From the NCBI RefSeq assembly GCF_035653575.1, contig NZ_DASRBQ010000163.1:9883-73882 (forward strand): a stretch of 64,000 bases of DNA. Direction: 5' to 3'. The notes beneath the pieces were generated by a model, which worked only from the letters and a program-made list of their open reading frames with translations, was not told the origin of the DNA and did not search any database. The position numbers and the translations under genes are program-made. Source of the DNA: Actinocrinis sp035653575. GTDB taxonomy: Bacteria; Actinomycetota; Actinomycetes; Streptomycetales; Catenulisporaceae. Shown piece after piece: positions 32,558 to 41,507 of the stretch. Position 1 is the stretch's first letter. Each line of letters opens with the position of its first letter.

Positions 32558-32911
32558 ATGACGGCATTGATGTGGATCTGCTCGGTGCTGTTGATCGCCG
32601 AGTTCGTGATGGCGCCCATCAACCTTTGGACTGGCCGGACGATGCCGAACTTCACCCGGTTCACCGGCCTGTCGCCGCAGCTCGCGACGACGGTCTTCGC
32701 GCCGGTGAAGCTGCTCGCCGCGCTGTTGGTCGCGATCGGGCTCGCGGTGCATCCGCTCGCAGTGGCCGGCGCGGTGGTGCTCGCGGCGGTGTGCGCGGTC
32801 TACCTCATCCGTCTGGCGGCTCCCGGACGCCGTGACCCGGCAGGGGTCGCCGCCTTCGGCTTAGGGTTGATCTTGGCCGTGGTGCTGGCGGTGGTCCAGG
32901 CGGGCCGCTGA
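32558..32911 (+). CDS. Small membrane protein, DoxX-like, 117 aa
   Basis: The ATG at 32558 follows GGGGAGGG. Four hydrophobic segments are seen: MWICSVLLIAEFVMAPINLW, TTVFAPVKLLAALLVAIGLAV, LAVAGAVVLAAVCAVYLI and GLGLILAVVLAVVQAG. The polar loop GRTMPNFTRFTGLSP between the first two is typical of DoxX-like proteins, whose role is mostly unknown. It has its own promoter region of about 230 bp shared with the divergent ligase gene and is not in an operon with the protease that follows. Confidence 0.7.
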   Translation: MTALMWICSVLLIAEFVMAPINLWTGRTMPNFTRFTGLSPQLATTVFAPVKLLAALLVAIGLAVHPLAVAGAVVLAAVCAVYLIRLAAPGRRDPAGVAAFGLGLILAVVLAVVQAGR

Positions 32912-33053
32912 CGGGACGTGGCGGGCGGCGGGACATAACGACTCGGCGCTAATTGCGGACGGGCGCTTGCCAAGCGGCTGATTTGAACGTGCCATGCGAC
33001 ATGGGCACCTCAGACCGGGGTGCCCGCTCGATGCCCGTCCGAAGGAGTTCGAC

Positions 33054-34451
33054 TTGCGACACACCCGTAAGCGCAGATCGATCCCGGTGCTCGAGGCCGG
33101 CGCGGCGGCGCTGCTCATCGCCCTCGCGCAGTCCTCCGCGGCCGCGGCGGCGCAGACCGCGCCCCGGGCCGCCGGTTACGGCACGGCCACCCTCGCGGCC
33201 CATCCGGTCAAACCGGTGCCGGCCGTCACCGACCACGTCGATGCCAGGACCCTGACCAGTCCGCTGCCCACCTCGCAGTGCCTGACGCAGCTTGGCATCC
33301 ACTGCTACTCGCCGCTGCAGTACCACACCGCGTACGGGCTCGACAGCCTGTACCGGTTCCACATCAACGGAGCCGGCCGCACGATCGTGCTCGTCGACTC
33401 CTTCGGCTCGCCGACCATCCAGCACGACCTGCAGGTCTTCGACGCGCAGTGGGGCCTGCCGGACACCACCGTGCAGATCGTGCAGGCCGGCACCATCCCG
33501 CCCTTCGACCCGAGCAACCCGGACATGACCGGGTGGGCCGCGGAGAGCACCCTCGACGTCGAATACGCGCACGCGATCGCGCCCGGCGCGCACATCGTCC
33601 TGGTCGAGACGCCGGTCGCGGAGACCGAGGGCGTCACCGGCTTCCCGGAGATGATGACGGCCGAGAAGCAGCTGATCGACGCAGGGGTCGGCGACGTCAT
33701 ATCGCAGAGCTTCGGCGCCACCGAGAACACCTTCCCCGGCTTCGACAAGGGCGATTTCAGCAGCCTGCTGAACCTGCGCTACGCGTTCAAGGCCGCGGCC
33801 CGGCACCACGTGACCGTGCTGGCCTCCTCCGGCGACGACGGCGCGACCAACGCGACGCTCGACGGCTCCGGGCTGTACCCCATGCCGGTCAACTCCTGGC
33901 CGTCCTCGGACCCGCTGGTCACCTCGATCGGCGGAACGCAGCTGACGCTCGACGACTCCGGCAAGCGGCTCTCCCCCGACGTGGTGTGGAACGACGGCTA
34001 TGGCGCGGGCGGCGGCGGCCTGTCTGCCGTGTTCGGCCGGCCCGATTTCCAGCACGGCGTACGCGGCGTGGTGGGTACCCACCGGGGCACCCCGGACATC
34101 TCGGCGAGCGCGGCGGTCAACGGCGGCGCGTGGGTGTACTTCAGCTACCAGCCCACCCGCGTCGGCTGGCACATCATCGGCGGCACCAGCGAGGCCTCGC
34201 CGATCTTCGCGGGCGTCGTGGCGCTGGCCGACCAGGTGGCCGGGCACCGGCTTGGCAACATCAACGACGCGCTGTACGAGCTCGGCGCCGGCCGGCACTC
34301 GGCCTTCGCCGGGGTCGTCGACGTGACCAGCGGCGACAACTCCTTCGGCGGAGTCACCGGCTACACCGCCGGACCGGGTTACGACCTGGCCAGCGGCCTG
34401 GGCACGTTCAACGCCAACCTGGTCTGGTCGCTGGCGTTCACGGCCCGGTAG
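33054..34451 (+). CDS. Secreted S53-family serine-carboxyl peptidase (sedolisin)
   Basis: A 465-residue protein from TTG 33054, which follows AAGGAG; an in-frame ATG at 32994 has no ribosome site. The signal peptide has RKRR and the core AGAAALLIALA. The triad is Glu164 and Asp168 in AAESTLDVEYAH and Ser379 in GGTSEASP, and the oxyanion Asp is in ASSGDDG. The C-terminal VVDVTSGDN and GPGYDLASGLG supply the calcium site. The usual large N-terminal prodomain is missing: only about 60 residues lie between the signal peptide and the catalytic domain, so folding or activation may differ. Sedolisins are active at acid pH outside the cell. Confidence 0.9.
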   Translation: MRHTRKRRSIPVLEAGAAALLIALAQSSAAAAAQTAPRAAGYGTATLAAHPVKPVPAVTDHVDARTLTSPLPTSQCLTQLGIHCYSPLQYHTAYGLDSLYRFHINGAGRTIVLVDSFGSPTIQHDLQVFDAQWGLPDTTVQIVQAGTIPPFDPSNPDMTGWAAESTLDVEYAHAIAPGAHIVLVETPVAETEGVTGFPEMMTAEKQLIDAGVGDVISQSFGATENTFPGFDKGDFSSLLNLRYAFKAAARHHVTVLASSGDDGATNATLDGSGLYPMPVNSWPSSDPLVTSIGGTQLTLDDSGKRLSPDVVWNDGYGAGGGGLSAVFGRPDFQHGVRGVVGTHRGTPDISASAAVNGGAWVYFSYQPTRVGWHIIGGTSEASPIFAGVVALADQVAGHRLGNINDALYELGAGRHSAFAGVVDVTSGDNSFGGVTGYTAGPGYDLASGLGTFNANLVWSLAFTAR

Positions 34452-34553
34452 TCACTCCCCGCCGGTCACCTCCCGCCGACGCCGGCCGCGCGACCGGCGC
34501 GGCACGTCCGAGGCGCGCTCGCCCGGGGTCCGCGCAACCGCCAGAGGTTGCCG

Positions 34554-35615
34554 CTATCCCTGGACGAGCGCGCCGAGCGGTTTGTGCGCCGGCGCGACGT
34601 AGGCGAGCAGCGGCACGGGGCGCAGGCCGTACCTGCGCTTGAATTCCCCGTTGCGCCGGCCGCATTCGAACCTTGCCAGGCCGAGCCCCGCAGCGTATTC
34701 GAGCGCCTCGTAGAACAGCAGGTAGAAGGGGCTGAAGTCCTCCGCGCCGCGCTCGACCCCGCAGGTCCACAGGTGCAGCCGCACCCCGTCGAGCAGGCAG
34801 AGGCCGAGGCCGACGACCCGGCCGTCGACGCAGACCTCGATGATGCGCGCGGCCTGTCCGAGCAGCCGCCGGAAGTGCTGGAAGCCGCCGGGGGCGAACC
34901 GGCCCGGCACGCTGTGCTCGGACTCGATCATCCGCTCGATCCTGGCGAGCCGGTCCGGTTCGGCCGATCCCGGCTCCAGCACGCGGGTCACCGCTCCGGC
35001 CCGTTCGGCGCGCCGCTGGTGCATGCGCAGGGTGTTGCGCTGGTGTCCTGGCAGGCCGGCGAGGTAGTCGGCGGCGGCGAATCCCGGCGGCAGGTCCAGG
35101 ATGTAACGCTGGTCGATCGGCAGGCCGTGGGCGCCGAGGGCGGTGAGGGCGGCGGCCAGCGGCCCGGTCGCGTCGACGTTGACCAGGCCGTACCAGGGTG
35201 CGGCGAAGTCGGCGGCCAGGTGCTGGAAGGCGGTGAGCACGGCGCGGATCGCGTCCAGGTCGCCCGGCCCGCCGCGCGAGGGCAGCCAGGTGTCGTAGCA
35301 GTGCCAGTTGTGGCTGATCAGCCCGCGCGGTTCGGCGGCGATGGAGGGTTCGTATACGGCCAGCGAGCCGACCGGGTCCATCTGCGGCAGCAGGGTGACC
35401 GGCAGGCAGGCGCGGGCCGTCTGATCCGCGTCGCGCAGCACGAGGTAGGCGAAGGCGTCGGCCGGCAGCAGCTCCGACTTGCGGTAGGCGGTGAGGAAGG
35501 CGCTGCTGTAGAAGACCGGGGCCCCGCTGCCCGCGGCCAGCTCGTCCCAGTCGGGGATGGCCGCGACGTCGTCGTATGCCTCGACCGTTGCGATCACGCA
35601 GCGTCCATCTTGCAC
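34554..35615 (-). CDS. GNAT-fold acyltransferase of the FemAB/BioF2-like type
   Basis: A 353-residue protein with two GNAT-like halves. The N-terminal part has PVFYSSAFLTAYRKSELLP and YLVLRD, and the C-terminal part GGFQHFRRLLGQAARIIEVCVDGRVVGLGLCLLDGVRLHLWTCGVE and FYEALEYAAGLGLARFECGRRNGEFKRRYGLRPVPL, as in peptidogalycan or BioF2-like acetyltransferases. It probably transfers an acyl or aminoacyl group to an amine. The start is GTG with no ribosome site. An 18-bp palindrome (35697-35714) is 82 bp upstream. It is downstream of xylA on the same strand but separated by a strong hairpin, so it is its own unit. Confidence 0.75.
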   Translation of the reverse strand: MQDGRCVIATVEAYDDVAAIPDWDELAAGSGAPVFYSSAFLTAYRKSELLPADAFAYLVLRDADQTARACLPVTLLPQMDPVGSLAVYEPSIAAEPRGLISHNWHCYDTWLPSRGGPGDLDAIRAVLTAFQHLAADFAAPWYGLVNVDATGPLAAALTALGAHGLPIDQRYILDLPPGFAAADYLAGLPGHQRNTLRMHQRRAERAGAVTRVLEPGSAEPDRLARIERMIESEHSVPGRFAPGGFQHFRRLLGQAARIIEVCVDGRVVGLGLCLLDGVRLHLWTCGVERGAEDFSPFYLLFYEALEYAAGLGLARFECGRRNGEFKRRYGLRPVPLLAYVAPAHKPLGALVQG

Positions 35616-35696
35616 GCCGGCTCAGTCAACTGTTCGAACTCTGCGTCCACTCGGCGGTCCCTTGCAGGCGGCGACGGCGGTAGCTTGGACGCTAAA

Positions 35697-35714
35697 ACAG
35701 TGTTCGAAGACTGT
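35697..35714. promoter_or_regulatory. 18-bp palindrome upstream of the acyltransferase gene
   Basis: ACAGTGTTCGAAGACTGT is symmetric at 16 of 18 positions around TTCGAA. A related half, CTGTTCGAAC, recurs about 70 bp closer to the gene. Its place before the 35615 start suggests an operator. Confidence 0.4.
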
Positions 35715-35767
35715 CAAGGTTGAAGATTCATCTGCCCGGCCGCGCGGCAGGCCGGGCCCGCAGCACA

Positions 35768-35811
35768 GCGCCGGCCGCGCCGGAGCAAGAGCTCTGCGAC
35801 GCGGCCGGCGC
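35768..35811 (-). terminator. xylA terminator hairpin
   Basis: GCGCCGGCCGCG (35768-35779) and CGCGGCCGGCGC (35800-35811) form a perfect 12-bp stem with a 20-base loop, starting 9 nt beyond the xylA stop. There is no T-run, as usual in this kind of genome. Confidence 0.65.
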
Positions 35812-35819
35812 GTACTCGG

Positions 35820-36995
35820 TCAGCGCACGCCGAGCAGGTGGTCCATCGCGAGCTGGTCGAGCTGCTCGAAAGCCATGCCGCGCTCGGCGGCGGCGTCCGG
35901 GTCGAAGTCCTCGAAGGCGCTGCGGTCGGCCAGCAGGTCGGTGATCGTCTCGCCCTCGGCCAGGGTGCTCTGCGCGAGCTGGTCCAGCCTGGAGGCGCGC
36001 AGCGCGGCCTGGACCTCGGGGTCGGCGCGGAAGGCGGCGGCCTTCTGCTTGAGGATCAGGTAGTTGCGCATGCAGCCGGCCGCCGAGGCCCAGACCCCGG
36101 CGTAGTCCTCGGTGCGCGGCGGCTTGAAGTCGAAGTGCCGCGGACCCTCGTAACCGGCCGATTCCAGCAGGTCGACCAGCCAGAACGCGGCGCGCAGGTC
36201 GCCGGCGCCGAAGCGCAGGTCCTGGTCGTACTTGATGCCGGACTGGCCGTTGAGGTCGATGTGGAACAGCTTGCCGTGCCACAGCGCCTGGGCGATGCCG
36301 TGCGGGAAGTTGAGCCCGGCCATCTGCTCGTGGCCGACCTCGGGGTTCAGGCCGACCAGCTCGGGGTGCGCAAGCCGCTCGATGAAGGCCAGGCCGTGGC
36401 CGACCGTGGGCAGCAGGATGTCGCCGCGCGGCTCGTTCGGCTTGGGCTCGATCGCGAAGCGCAGGTCGTAGCCCTGGTCCAGGACGTACTGCCCGAGCAG
36501 GTCGAAGGCCTCCTTCAGCCGGTCGAGCGCCACCCGCACGTCCTTGGCCGCCCCGGACTCGGCGCCCTCGCGCCCGCCCCAGGCGACGTAGATCTTGGCG
36601 CCGAGCTCGACGGCCAGATCGATGTTGCGGATGGTCTTGCGCAGCGCGTAGCGGCGTACGTCCCGGTCGTTGGCGGTGAACGCGCCGTCCTTGAAGACCG
36701 GGTGGGTGAACAGGTTCGTGGTGGCCATCGGGACCTTCATCCCGGTCTCGTCGAGGGCGGCCCGGAAGCGCTTGATGTGCGCCTCGCGGTCGCTGTCCGA
36801 GGAGCCGAACGGGATCAGGTCGTCGTCGTGGAAGGTCACGCCATAGGCGCCGAGCTCGGCGAGCCGGTGCACGGACTCCACCGGGTCGAGCGGCTTGCGG
36901 GTGGCGTCGCCGAACGGGTCGCGGCCCAGCCAGCCGACCGTCCACAGGCCGAAGGTGAACTTGTCGTCCGGTGTGGGGGTAAGGGACTGCGTCAT
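35820..36995 (-). CDS. xylA: Xylose isomerase
   Basis: A 391-residue group I xylose isomerase of the Streptomyces length. The N-terminus FTFGLWTVGWLGRDPFGDATR, the active-site His in VTFHDDDLIPFG, the metal site EPKPNEPRGD, PELVGLNPEVGHEQMAG and HIDLNGQ are all present. It converts D-xylose to D-xylulose, and D-glucose to fructose weakly. GGGAG precedes the ATG. It is divergent from xylB, and the two share a palindromic operator at 37040-37057, so both should respond to xylose through the ROK regulator encoded after xylB. Confidence 0.96.
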   Translation of the reverse strand: MTQSLTPTPDDKFTFGLWTVGWLGRDPFGDATRKPLDPVESVHRLAELGAYGVTFHDDDLIPFGSSDSDREAHIKRFRAALDETGMKVPMATTNLFTHPVFKDGAFTANDRDVRRYALRKTIRNIDLAVELGAKIYVAWGGREGAESGAAKDVRVALDRLKEAFDLLGQYVLDQGYDLRFAIEPKPNEPRGDILLPTVGHGLAFIERLAHPELVGLNPEVGHEQMAGLNFPHGIAQALWHGKLFHIDLNGQSGIKYDQDLRFGAGDLRAAFWLVDLLESAGYEGPRHFDFKPPRTEDYAGVWASAAGCMRNYLILKQKAAAFRADPEVQAALRASRLDQLAQSTLAEGETITDLLADRSAFEDFDPDAAAERGMAFEQLDQLAMDHLLGVR

Positions 36996-37039
36996 TGCTT
37001 GCTCCCAGAGGTCTCGGAGGGCTAGCCTCATTCGTAAAC

Positions 37040-37057
37040 GCGGAATACAAATTCCGC
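37040..37057. promoter_or_regulatory. Candidate XylR operator between xylA and xylB
   Basis: GCGGAAT (37040-37046) and ATTCCGC (37051-37057) are perfect inverted 7-mers around ACAA, in the 147-bp gap between the two divergent starts (45 and 86 bp away). The segment is more AT-rich than its surroundings. It is the natural site for the ROK-family regulator. Confidence 0.6.
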
Positions 37058-37142
37058 CACCCAACCTACTCCTTCGCGGCCCCGGGCGGTATCCACCCCC
37101 CTCGGAAGCCTTCCGCGCCGCGAACCGACCGAGGGGACGAGG

Positions 37143-38630
37143 ATGTCGCCCACCGCAGCGCGCATTGTCATCGGCGTGGACAGCTCCACCCAGTCGACCA
37201 AGGCCCTCGCGGTCGACGTCGACTCCGGCGCGGTGGTCGGGCAAGGCAGGGCGACGCACACGGTGAGCGGCGGCGCCGGGCGGGAGAGCGATCCGGAGCA
37301 GTGGTGGGAGGCGCTGGTCGCCGCGCTGGAGCAGACGGGTTACGCGGACACGGCGCAGGCCGTCGCGATCGGCGGGCAGCAGCACGGGCTCGTGGCGCTC
37401 GACGAGAAGGGCGTGCCGGTGCGGCCGGCTCTGCTGTGGAACGACGTGCGCAGCGCACCGCAGGCGGCGGCGCTGGTGGAGCGGTTCGGCGCGCAGTGGT
37501 GGGCGCAGCGGATCGGAAGCGTGCCGACCGCGTCGTTCACGATCGCGAAGTGGGCCTGGCTCCGGGAAAACGAGCCGGAGGCCGCCGAGCGGGCCGCCGC
37601 GATCAGGCTGCCGCACGACTATCTGACCGAGCGGCTGACCGGAAGCGCGACGACGGACCGCGGGGACGCGTCCGGCACCGGCTGGTGGACGCCGGAGGGT
37701 TACGACACGGACCTGCTTGACCACGTAGGCCTTTCCCCCTCGCTGCTGCCGCAGGTCGTGCAGCCGGGGCAGCCAGCAGGGCAGGTGCGCGCGGCCGGAA
37801 GCGGCACCGGTCGCGGCAGCGCCGTGCCGCTGCGCGAGGGGACGCTGGTCGGCGCGGGTACCGGCGACAACATGGCCGCCGCGCTCGGGCTCGGCCTTGA
37901 GACCGGCGCGCCGGTGCTGAGCCTGGGAACTTCAGGGACCGTATACGCGGTGACGCGCGGCCGCCCCGCCGACCCGACCGGCACGGTGGCCGGTTTCGCG
38001 GACGCGCTGGGCGCCTGGCTGCCGCTCGCCTGCACGCTCAACTGCACGCTCGCGGTCGACCGGATCGCGGCGCTGCTCGGCCTGGACCGCGAGGCGGTCC
38101 AACCCGGCGGAAGCGCGGTGGTGCTGCCGTACTTCGACGGCGAGCGCACCCCGAACCTGCCGTTCGCGTCGGGCCTGCTGACCGGGCTGCGGCACGACAC
38201 GACTCCAGGGCAACTGTTGCAGGCCGCCTATGACGGAGCGGCGTACTCGCTGCTCGCAGCGCTCGACGATGTGTTGCGGGCAGGCGGCGAGGAACTGGCG
38301 GCGGACACGCCGCTGCTGCTCATCGGCGGAGGCGCGCGCGGGAAGGCCTGGCAGGACACGGTACGGAGGCTCTCCGGGCGAGCGGTGCAGATCCCGGCGG
38401 CGGAGGAGATCGTCGCGCTGGGCGCCGCGGCGCAGGCGGCCGGGCTGTTGACCGGTGAGGCGGCCGACGCGGTGGCGCGCCGGTGGGGTACCGCGGCCGG
38501 ACCCGTGTTCGAACCGTTGCCTCGTGACGACGCCGCTCGTGTCCTTATCGCGGCTACTCTGCAACGAGCCGAACGCGGCGGGCTGTTCGCACAGGGTGAC
38601 GGACTCGGAAACGATTCCGCGTCGACATGA
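37143..38630 (+). CDS. xylB: Xylulokinase
   Basis: A 495-residue FGGY kinase. The N-terminal ATP-binding half begins VIGVDSSTQSTKALAVD, with AIGGQQHGLVALDEKG and PALLWNDVRS, then the catalytic Asp region LRENEPEAAERAAAIRLPHDYL and GDASGTGWWTPEGYD. The second half has GAGTGDNMAAALG, LSLGTSGTVYAV and LLLIGGGARGKAWQDTV. It phosphorylates D-xylulose to xylulose 5-phosphate, which feeds the pentose-phosphate route or the phosphoketolase encoded at 46424. The ATG follows GAGGGGACGAGG. Confidence 0.95.
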   Translation: MSPTAARIVIGVDSSTQSTKALAVDVDSGAVVGQGRATHTVSGGAGRESDPEQWWEALVAALEQTGYADTAQAVAIGGQQHGLVALDEKGVPVRPALLWNDVRSAPQAAALVERFGAQWWAQRIGSVPTASFTIAKWAWLRENEPEAAERAAAIRLPHDYLTERLTGSATTDRGDASGTGWWTPEGYDTDLLDHVGLSPSLLPQVVQPGQPAGQVRAAGSGTGRGSAVPLREGTLVGAGTGDNMAAALGLGLETGAPVLSLGTSGTVYAVTRGRPADPTGTVAGFADALGAWLPLACTLNCTLAVDRIAALLGLDREAVQPGGSAVVLPYFDGERTPNLPFASGLLTGLRHDTTPGQLLQAAYDGAAYSLLAALDDVLRAGGEELAADTPLLLIGGGARGKAWQDTVRRLSGRAVQIPAAEEIVALGAAAQAAGLLTGEAADAVARRWGTAAGPVFEPLPRDDAARVLIAATLQRAERGGLFAQGDGLGNDSAST

Positions 38631-38663
38631 AACCGGCTGCTGAGACACGCGAGGAGGGGCGGC

Positions 38664-40043
38664 GTGAGCGACTCGACCGGCGATCATGATGAGACCGGGA
38701 ATCGTGCGACGAATGCCGGTGATTCGGCTGGCGGGAGCGAACGTGCCGGAGTGGATGAGGGCCGTCCGGTAACGCGGCGGGACGCGCGCACTCACCGAGC
38801 CCCGACGCACCGAACCGCCGGACCGGCTTCGCAGCAAGGCATGCGCAGGCAGAACCTCGCGCTCGTGATGGCCGCCCTGGCGGCGCACGGGCCGAGTTCG
38901 CGCGCGGAGGTCGCCGAGCGCACCGGCCTTACCCGCGCGGCGGTCGGCAGCCTGATCAACGAGCTGGCGGCGGCCGGGCTGACCACCGACCTCGGCCTCG
39001 CGCCGAGCGGCCGGGTCGGCAGGCCGGGCACCGCGCTGGCGCTCAGCGAGCAGGGTCCGGCCGGCCTCGGCCTCGAGATCGGGGTCGACCACCTGGGCGC
39101 CTGCGTTCTCGACCTGCACGGGACCGTGCGCACCTGGGTGGAGATCGAGGCGCCGAACCGGGGCCGCGCGCCGCGCGACGTGCTCGCCGAACTCGGTGAC
39201 GTGGCCGCTGCCGCGCTCCAGCACGCCGCCGCCCAAGGACTTCATCCGGTCGGCGCGGTGGTCGCGGTGCCCGGCCTCGTCGACGCCGCGCACGGCACCG
39301 TCGAGCAGGCGCCCAACCTCGGCTGGCACGCCGTGCCGGTCGCCAAGGCGCTGGCCGAATGGCTGCCCGCGCCGCTGCGGCCGGTCCCGCTCGAGGTGGA
39401 GAACGAGGCCAATCTCGGCGCCCTGGCCGAGCTCTGGCACGCGGCCTCCCGGCCCACGGACTTCATCCACGTCTCGGCCGAGGCGGGCATCGGCGCGGCC
39501 GTGGTGATCGACGGCCGGCTCTTCCGCGGCGCGCGCGGATTCGCGGGCGAGCTCGGGCACGTGCCGGTGCACCCGGACGGCCCGCAGTGCAGCTGCGGCG
39601 CCCGCGGCTGCCTGGAGCAGTACGCCGGCGAGCAGACCGTGCTGCGCGCCTGCGGCCTTTCCGATGCGGGCGGCGACCGGATCAAGGCGCTGACCGATCA
39701 GGCCCTCGGCGGCAATCCGCGTGTGCTCGGAGCGCTGGAAGAGGCCGGCCGCGCGCTCGGCACCGCCCTCGCCGGCGCGGTGAACCTGCTGGATCCCTCC
39801 GCGCTCGTGCTCGGCGGCGCATACGCCGAGCTGGGCGAATGGCTGCTGCCCGGGATGCGCAAGGAGCTGGCGGAGCGGGTCACCGTGCGGCCGTGGAGCC
39901 CCGAGGCGTTGCAGCTGTCGGAACTCGGCCGCCGCGGCCCGCTGCTCGGCGCGGCCACGGTCACGATCCGGCGCATTATCGAGAACCCGGCGCGGTATGC
40001 CGACTGGCGTAATACACATGAGCGCAACGCCGTCGGTCGTTAG
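38664..40043 (+). CDS. xylR: ROK-family transcriptional regulator, probable XylR
   Basis: A 459-residue protein from GTG. After about 55 polar residues comes a MarR-like helix-turn-helix, NLALVMAALAAHGPSSRAEVAERTGLTRAAVGSLINEL, then a ROK sugar-kinase-like domain with VVAVPGLVD, AEAGIGAAVVIDGRLFRGARGFAGELGHVP and the zinc motif CSCGARGCLEQY. It is 33 nt after xylB, which fits a xylose repressor that binds the operator between xylA and xylB and lets go with xylose. The effector is inferred from context. Confidence 0.87.
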   Translation: MSDSTGDHDETGNRATNAGDSAGGSERAGVDEGRPVTRRDARTHRAPTHRTAGPASQQGMRRQNLALVMAALAAHGPSSRAEVAERTGLTRAAVGSLINELAAAGLTTDLGLAPSGRVGRPGTALALSEQGPAGLGLEIGVDHLGACVLDLHGTVRTWVEIEAPNRGRAPRDVLAELGDVAAAALQHAAAQGLHPVGAVVAVPGLVDAAHGTVEQAPNLGWHAVPVAKALAEWLPAPLRPVPLEVENEANLGALAELWHAASRPTDFIHVSAEAGIGAAVVIDGRLFRGARGFAGELGHVPVHPDGPQCSCGARGCLEQYAGEQTVLRACGLSDAGGDRIKALTDQALGGNPRVLGALEEAGRALGTALAGAVNLLDPSALVLGGAYAELGEWLLPGMRKELAERVTVRPWSPEALQLSELGRRGPLLGAATVTIRRIIENPARYADWRNTHERNAVGR

Positions 40044-40054
40044 TGTCCGGAGGT

Positions 40055-40609
40055 ATGCAGGCAGAAGCGCAGAAGGCGGACGGCTACGACCCGGCCGCCG
40101 TGAAGTTGTCCGGATCGATCGTCACCTTGCGTCCGGCGCAGGAGGGCGACATACCGGCGCTGGCCGCGATCCGCGCCGATCCCGCGGTGTACCGGTGGTG
40201 GCGCGGCGGCCCGGATCTGCACGCCGCGGTCGCCGAGGAGCTGGCCACCGAGGACGAGCACGGTTTCGTCGTCGAGTACGAAGATCGGACCGTCGGCTTC
40301 ATTCAGTGGTGGGCCGAGGAGGAGCCGGACTATCGGCACGCCGGGATCGACATCTACCTCGACGCATCCATGCACGGACGCGGCATCGGCACCGACGCGG
40401 TACGGATCCTCGCCAGACATCTGATCCACGACCACGGGCACCATCGGATCACCATCGATCCGGCCGCGGACAACGAGGCGGCGATCCGCTGCTACACCAA
40501 GGTCGGTTTCCGGCCGGTCGGCGTGATGCGGCAGTACGAGCGCGGCCCGGACGGCACCTGGCACGACGGTCTGCTGATGGACCTGCTCGCGAGCGAACTG
40601 ATCGGTTGA
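40055..40609 (+). CDS. GNAT acetyltransferase, AAC(6')-like
   Basis: About 184 residues. The order of blocks, VTLRPAQEGDIPALAAIRADPAVYRWWRGGP, VEYEDRTVGFIQWW, PDYRHAGIDIYLDASMHGRGIGTDAVRIL and RITIDPAADNEAAIRCYTKVGFRPVG, matches aminoglycoside 6'-N-acetyltransferase relatives with the acetyl-CoA loop in HGRGIGTD. It may acetylate an aminoglycoside or another amine; resistance is not shown. The start is uncertain: ATG 40055 follows GGAGGT too closely, and GTG 40043 overlaps the stop of the ROK gene. Confidence 0.82.
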   Translation: MQAEAQKADGYDPAAVKLSGSIVTLRPAQEGDIPALAAIRADPAVYRWWRGGPDLHAAVAEELATEDEHGFVVEYEDRTVGFIQWWAEEEPDYRHAGIDIYLDASMHGRGIGTDAVRILARHLIHDHGHHRITIDPAADNEAAIRCYTKVGFRPVGVMRQYERGPDGTWHDGLLMDLLASELIG

Positions 40610-40665
40610 TTGGCTCGTGGGCTTAGCCTGACTGACGGATGCGGCGCTAGAGATTGGAGTCCGCT

Positions 40666-40962
40666 GTGACAGTACGTGCGACGTGGAACGGCCAGGTGCT
40701 GGCCGAGAGCGACCACACGATCGTCGTCGAGGGCAACCACTACTTCCCACCGGAGGCGGTGAACCGCGAGTTCTTCGCACCGAGCACGACCCACACGACC
40801 TGCCCGTGGAAGGGCCTGGCCAGCTACTACACGGTGAACGTGAACGGGGAGAGCAACCCCGACGCGGCCTGGTACTACCCCGAACCGAAGGACGCGGCCG
40901 CGAAGATCCGCGACTACGTCGCGTTCTGGCACGGCGTCACCGTGGAGAAGGCGGACGACTAA
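40666..40962 (+). CDS. DUF427-domain protein
   Basis: A 98-residue protein starting from GTG 40666 behind GGAGT. The DUF427 pattern is clear: ATWNGQVLAESDHTIVVEGNHYFPPEAV, then THTTCPWKGLASYYTV and AAWYYPEPKDAAAKIRDYVAFWHGV. The fold is a small beta-barrel of unknown function that is widespread in actinobacteria and proteobacteria. There is no signal peptide. No operon partner gives a clue. Confidence 0.88.
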   Translation: MTVRATWNGQVLAESDHTIVVEGNHYFPPEAVNREFFAPSTTHTTCPWKGLASYYTVNVNGESNPDAAWYYPEPKDAAAKIRDYVAFWHGVTVEKADD

Positions 40963-41015
40963 GCCTGAGCGGTGAAAGGAGCACGTCCGCAGGCTGCGTT
41001 GGAAAGGGCTGAGGC

Positions 41016-41507
41016 GTGAGGGTCATCGTCCTGTCGGATACGCATGCACCTAGGCGGTGGCACGGTTGCCCGCCGAAAGTCGCCGAGTATTTGCGTGACG
41101 CGGACCTGATTCTGCACGCCGGCGACGTGTGTACTGCGGACGTGCTCGCTGAACTGGCGGCCTACGCACCGGTCCGTGCGGTACTTGGCAACAACGACGG
41201 ACCGGATGTCGCGGGCTGGGGTGCGCCAGTGGAAGACCGGTTCGAGCTCGACGGGCTCCGCGTCGGAATGATCCACGACGCCGGAGCGGCGGTCGGCCGT
41301 ACCGCGCGGATGCACCGGCGCTTCCCGGACGCTGAGCTGGTCGTCTTCGGCCATTCGCACATCCCGCTCGACCAGAGCGGCGACGGCGTTCGGATCTTCA
41401 ATCCGGGATCGCCGACCGACCGGCGGCGCCAGCCGCAGGGCACCATCGGCGTCCTGGAGATTTCGGACGGCCGCCTGCTAGCGGCGCAGATCGTGCCCGT
41501 GACTTGA
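41016..41507 (+). CDS. YfcE/MJ0936-family metallophosphodiesterase
   Basis: A 163-residue calcineurin-like phosphoesterase starting from GTG. The metal motifs are in order: VLSDTHAPR, LHAGDVCTA, LGNNDGPD, and FGHSHIPL, with the family's FNPGSPTDRRRQP near the end. It binds two metals such as Mn or Ni and hydrolyses phosphodiesters in vitro; its natural substrate is unknown. Its 3' end overlaps the 3' end of the convergent ArsR gene by 30 nt. Confidence 0.9.
   Translation: MRVIVLSDTHAPRRWHGCPPKVAEYLRDADLILHAGDVCTADVLAELAAYAPVRAVLGNNDGPDVAGWGAPVEDRFELDGLRVGMIHDAGAAVGRTARMHRRFPDAELVVFGHSHIPLDQSGDGVRIFNPGSPTDRRRQPQGTIGVLEISDGRLLAAQIVPVT

Noticed and set aside
35568..35720. SOS box (GAAC-N4-GTTC) near TTCGAA strings
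   Set aside because: The TTCGAA-centred palindromes do not match the actinobacterial LexA spacing.
40055..40609. Calling the AAC(6')-like gene an aminoglycoside resistance determinant
   Set aside because: GNAT relatives with other substrates share these motifs; no resistance context is present.
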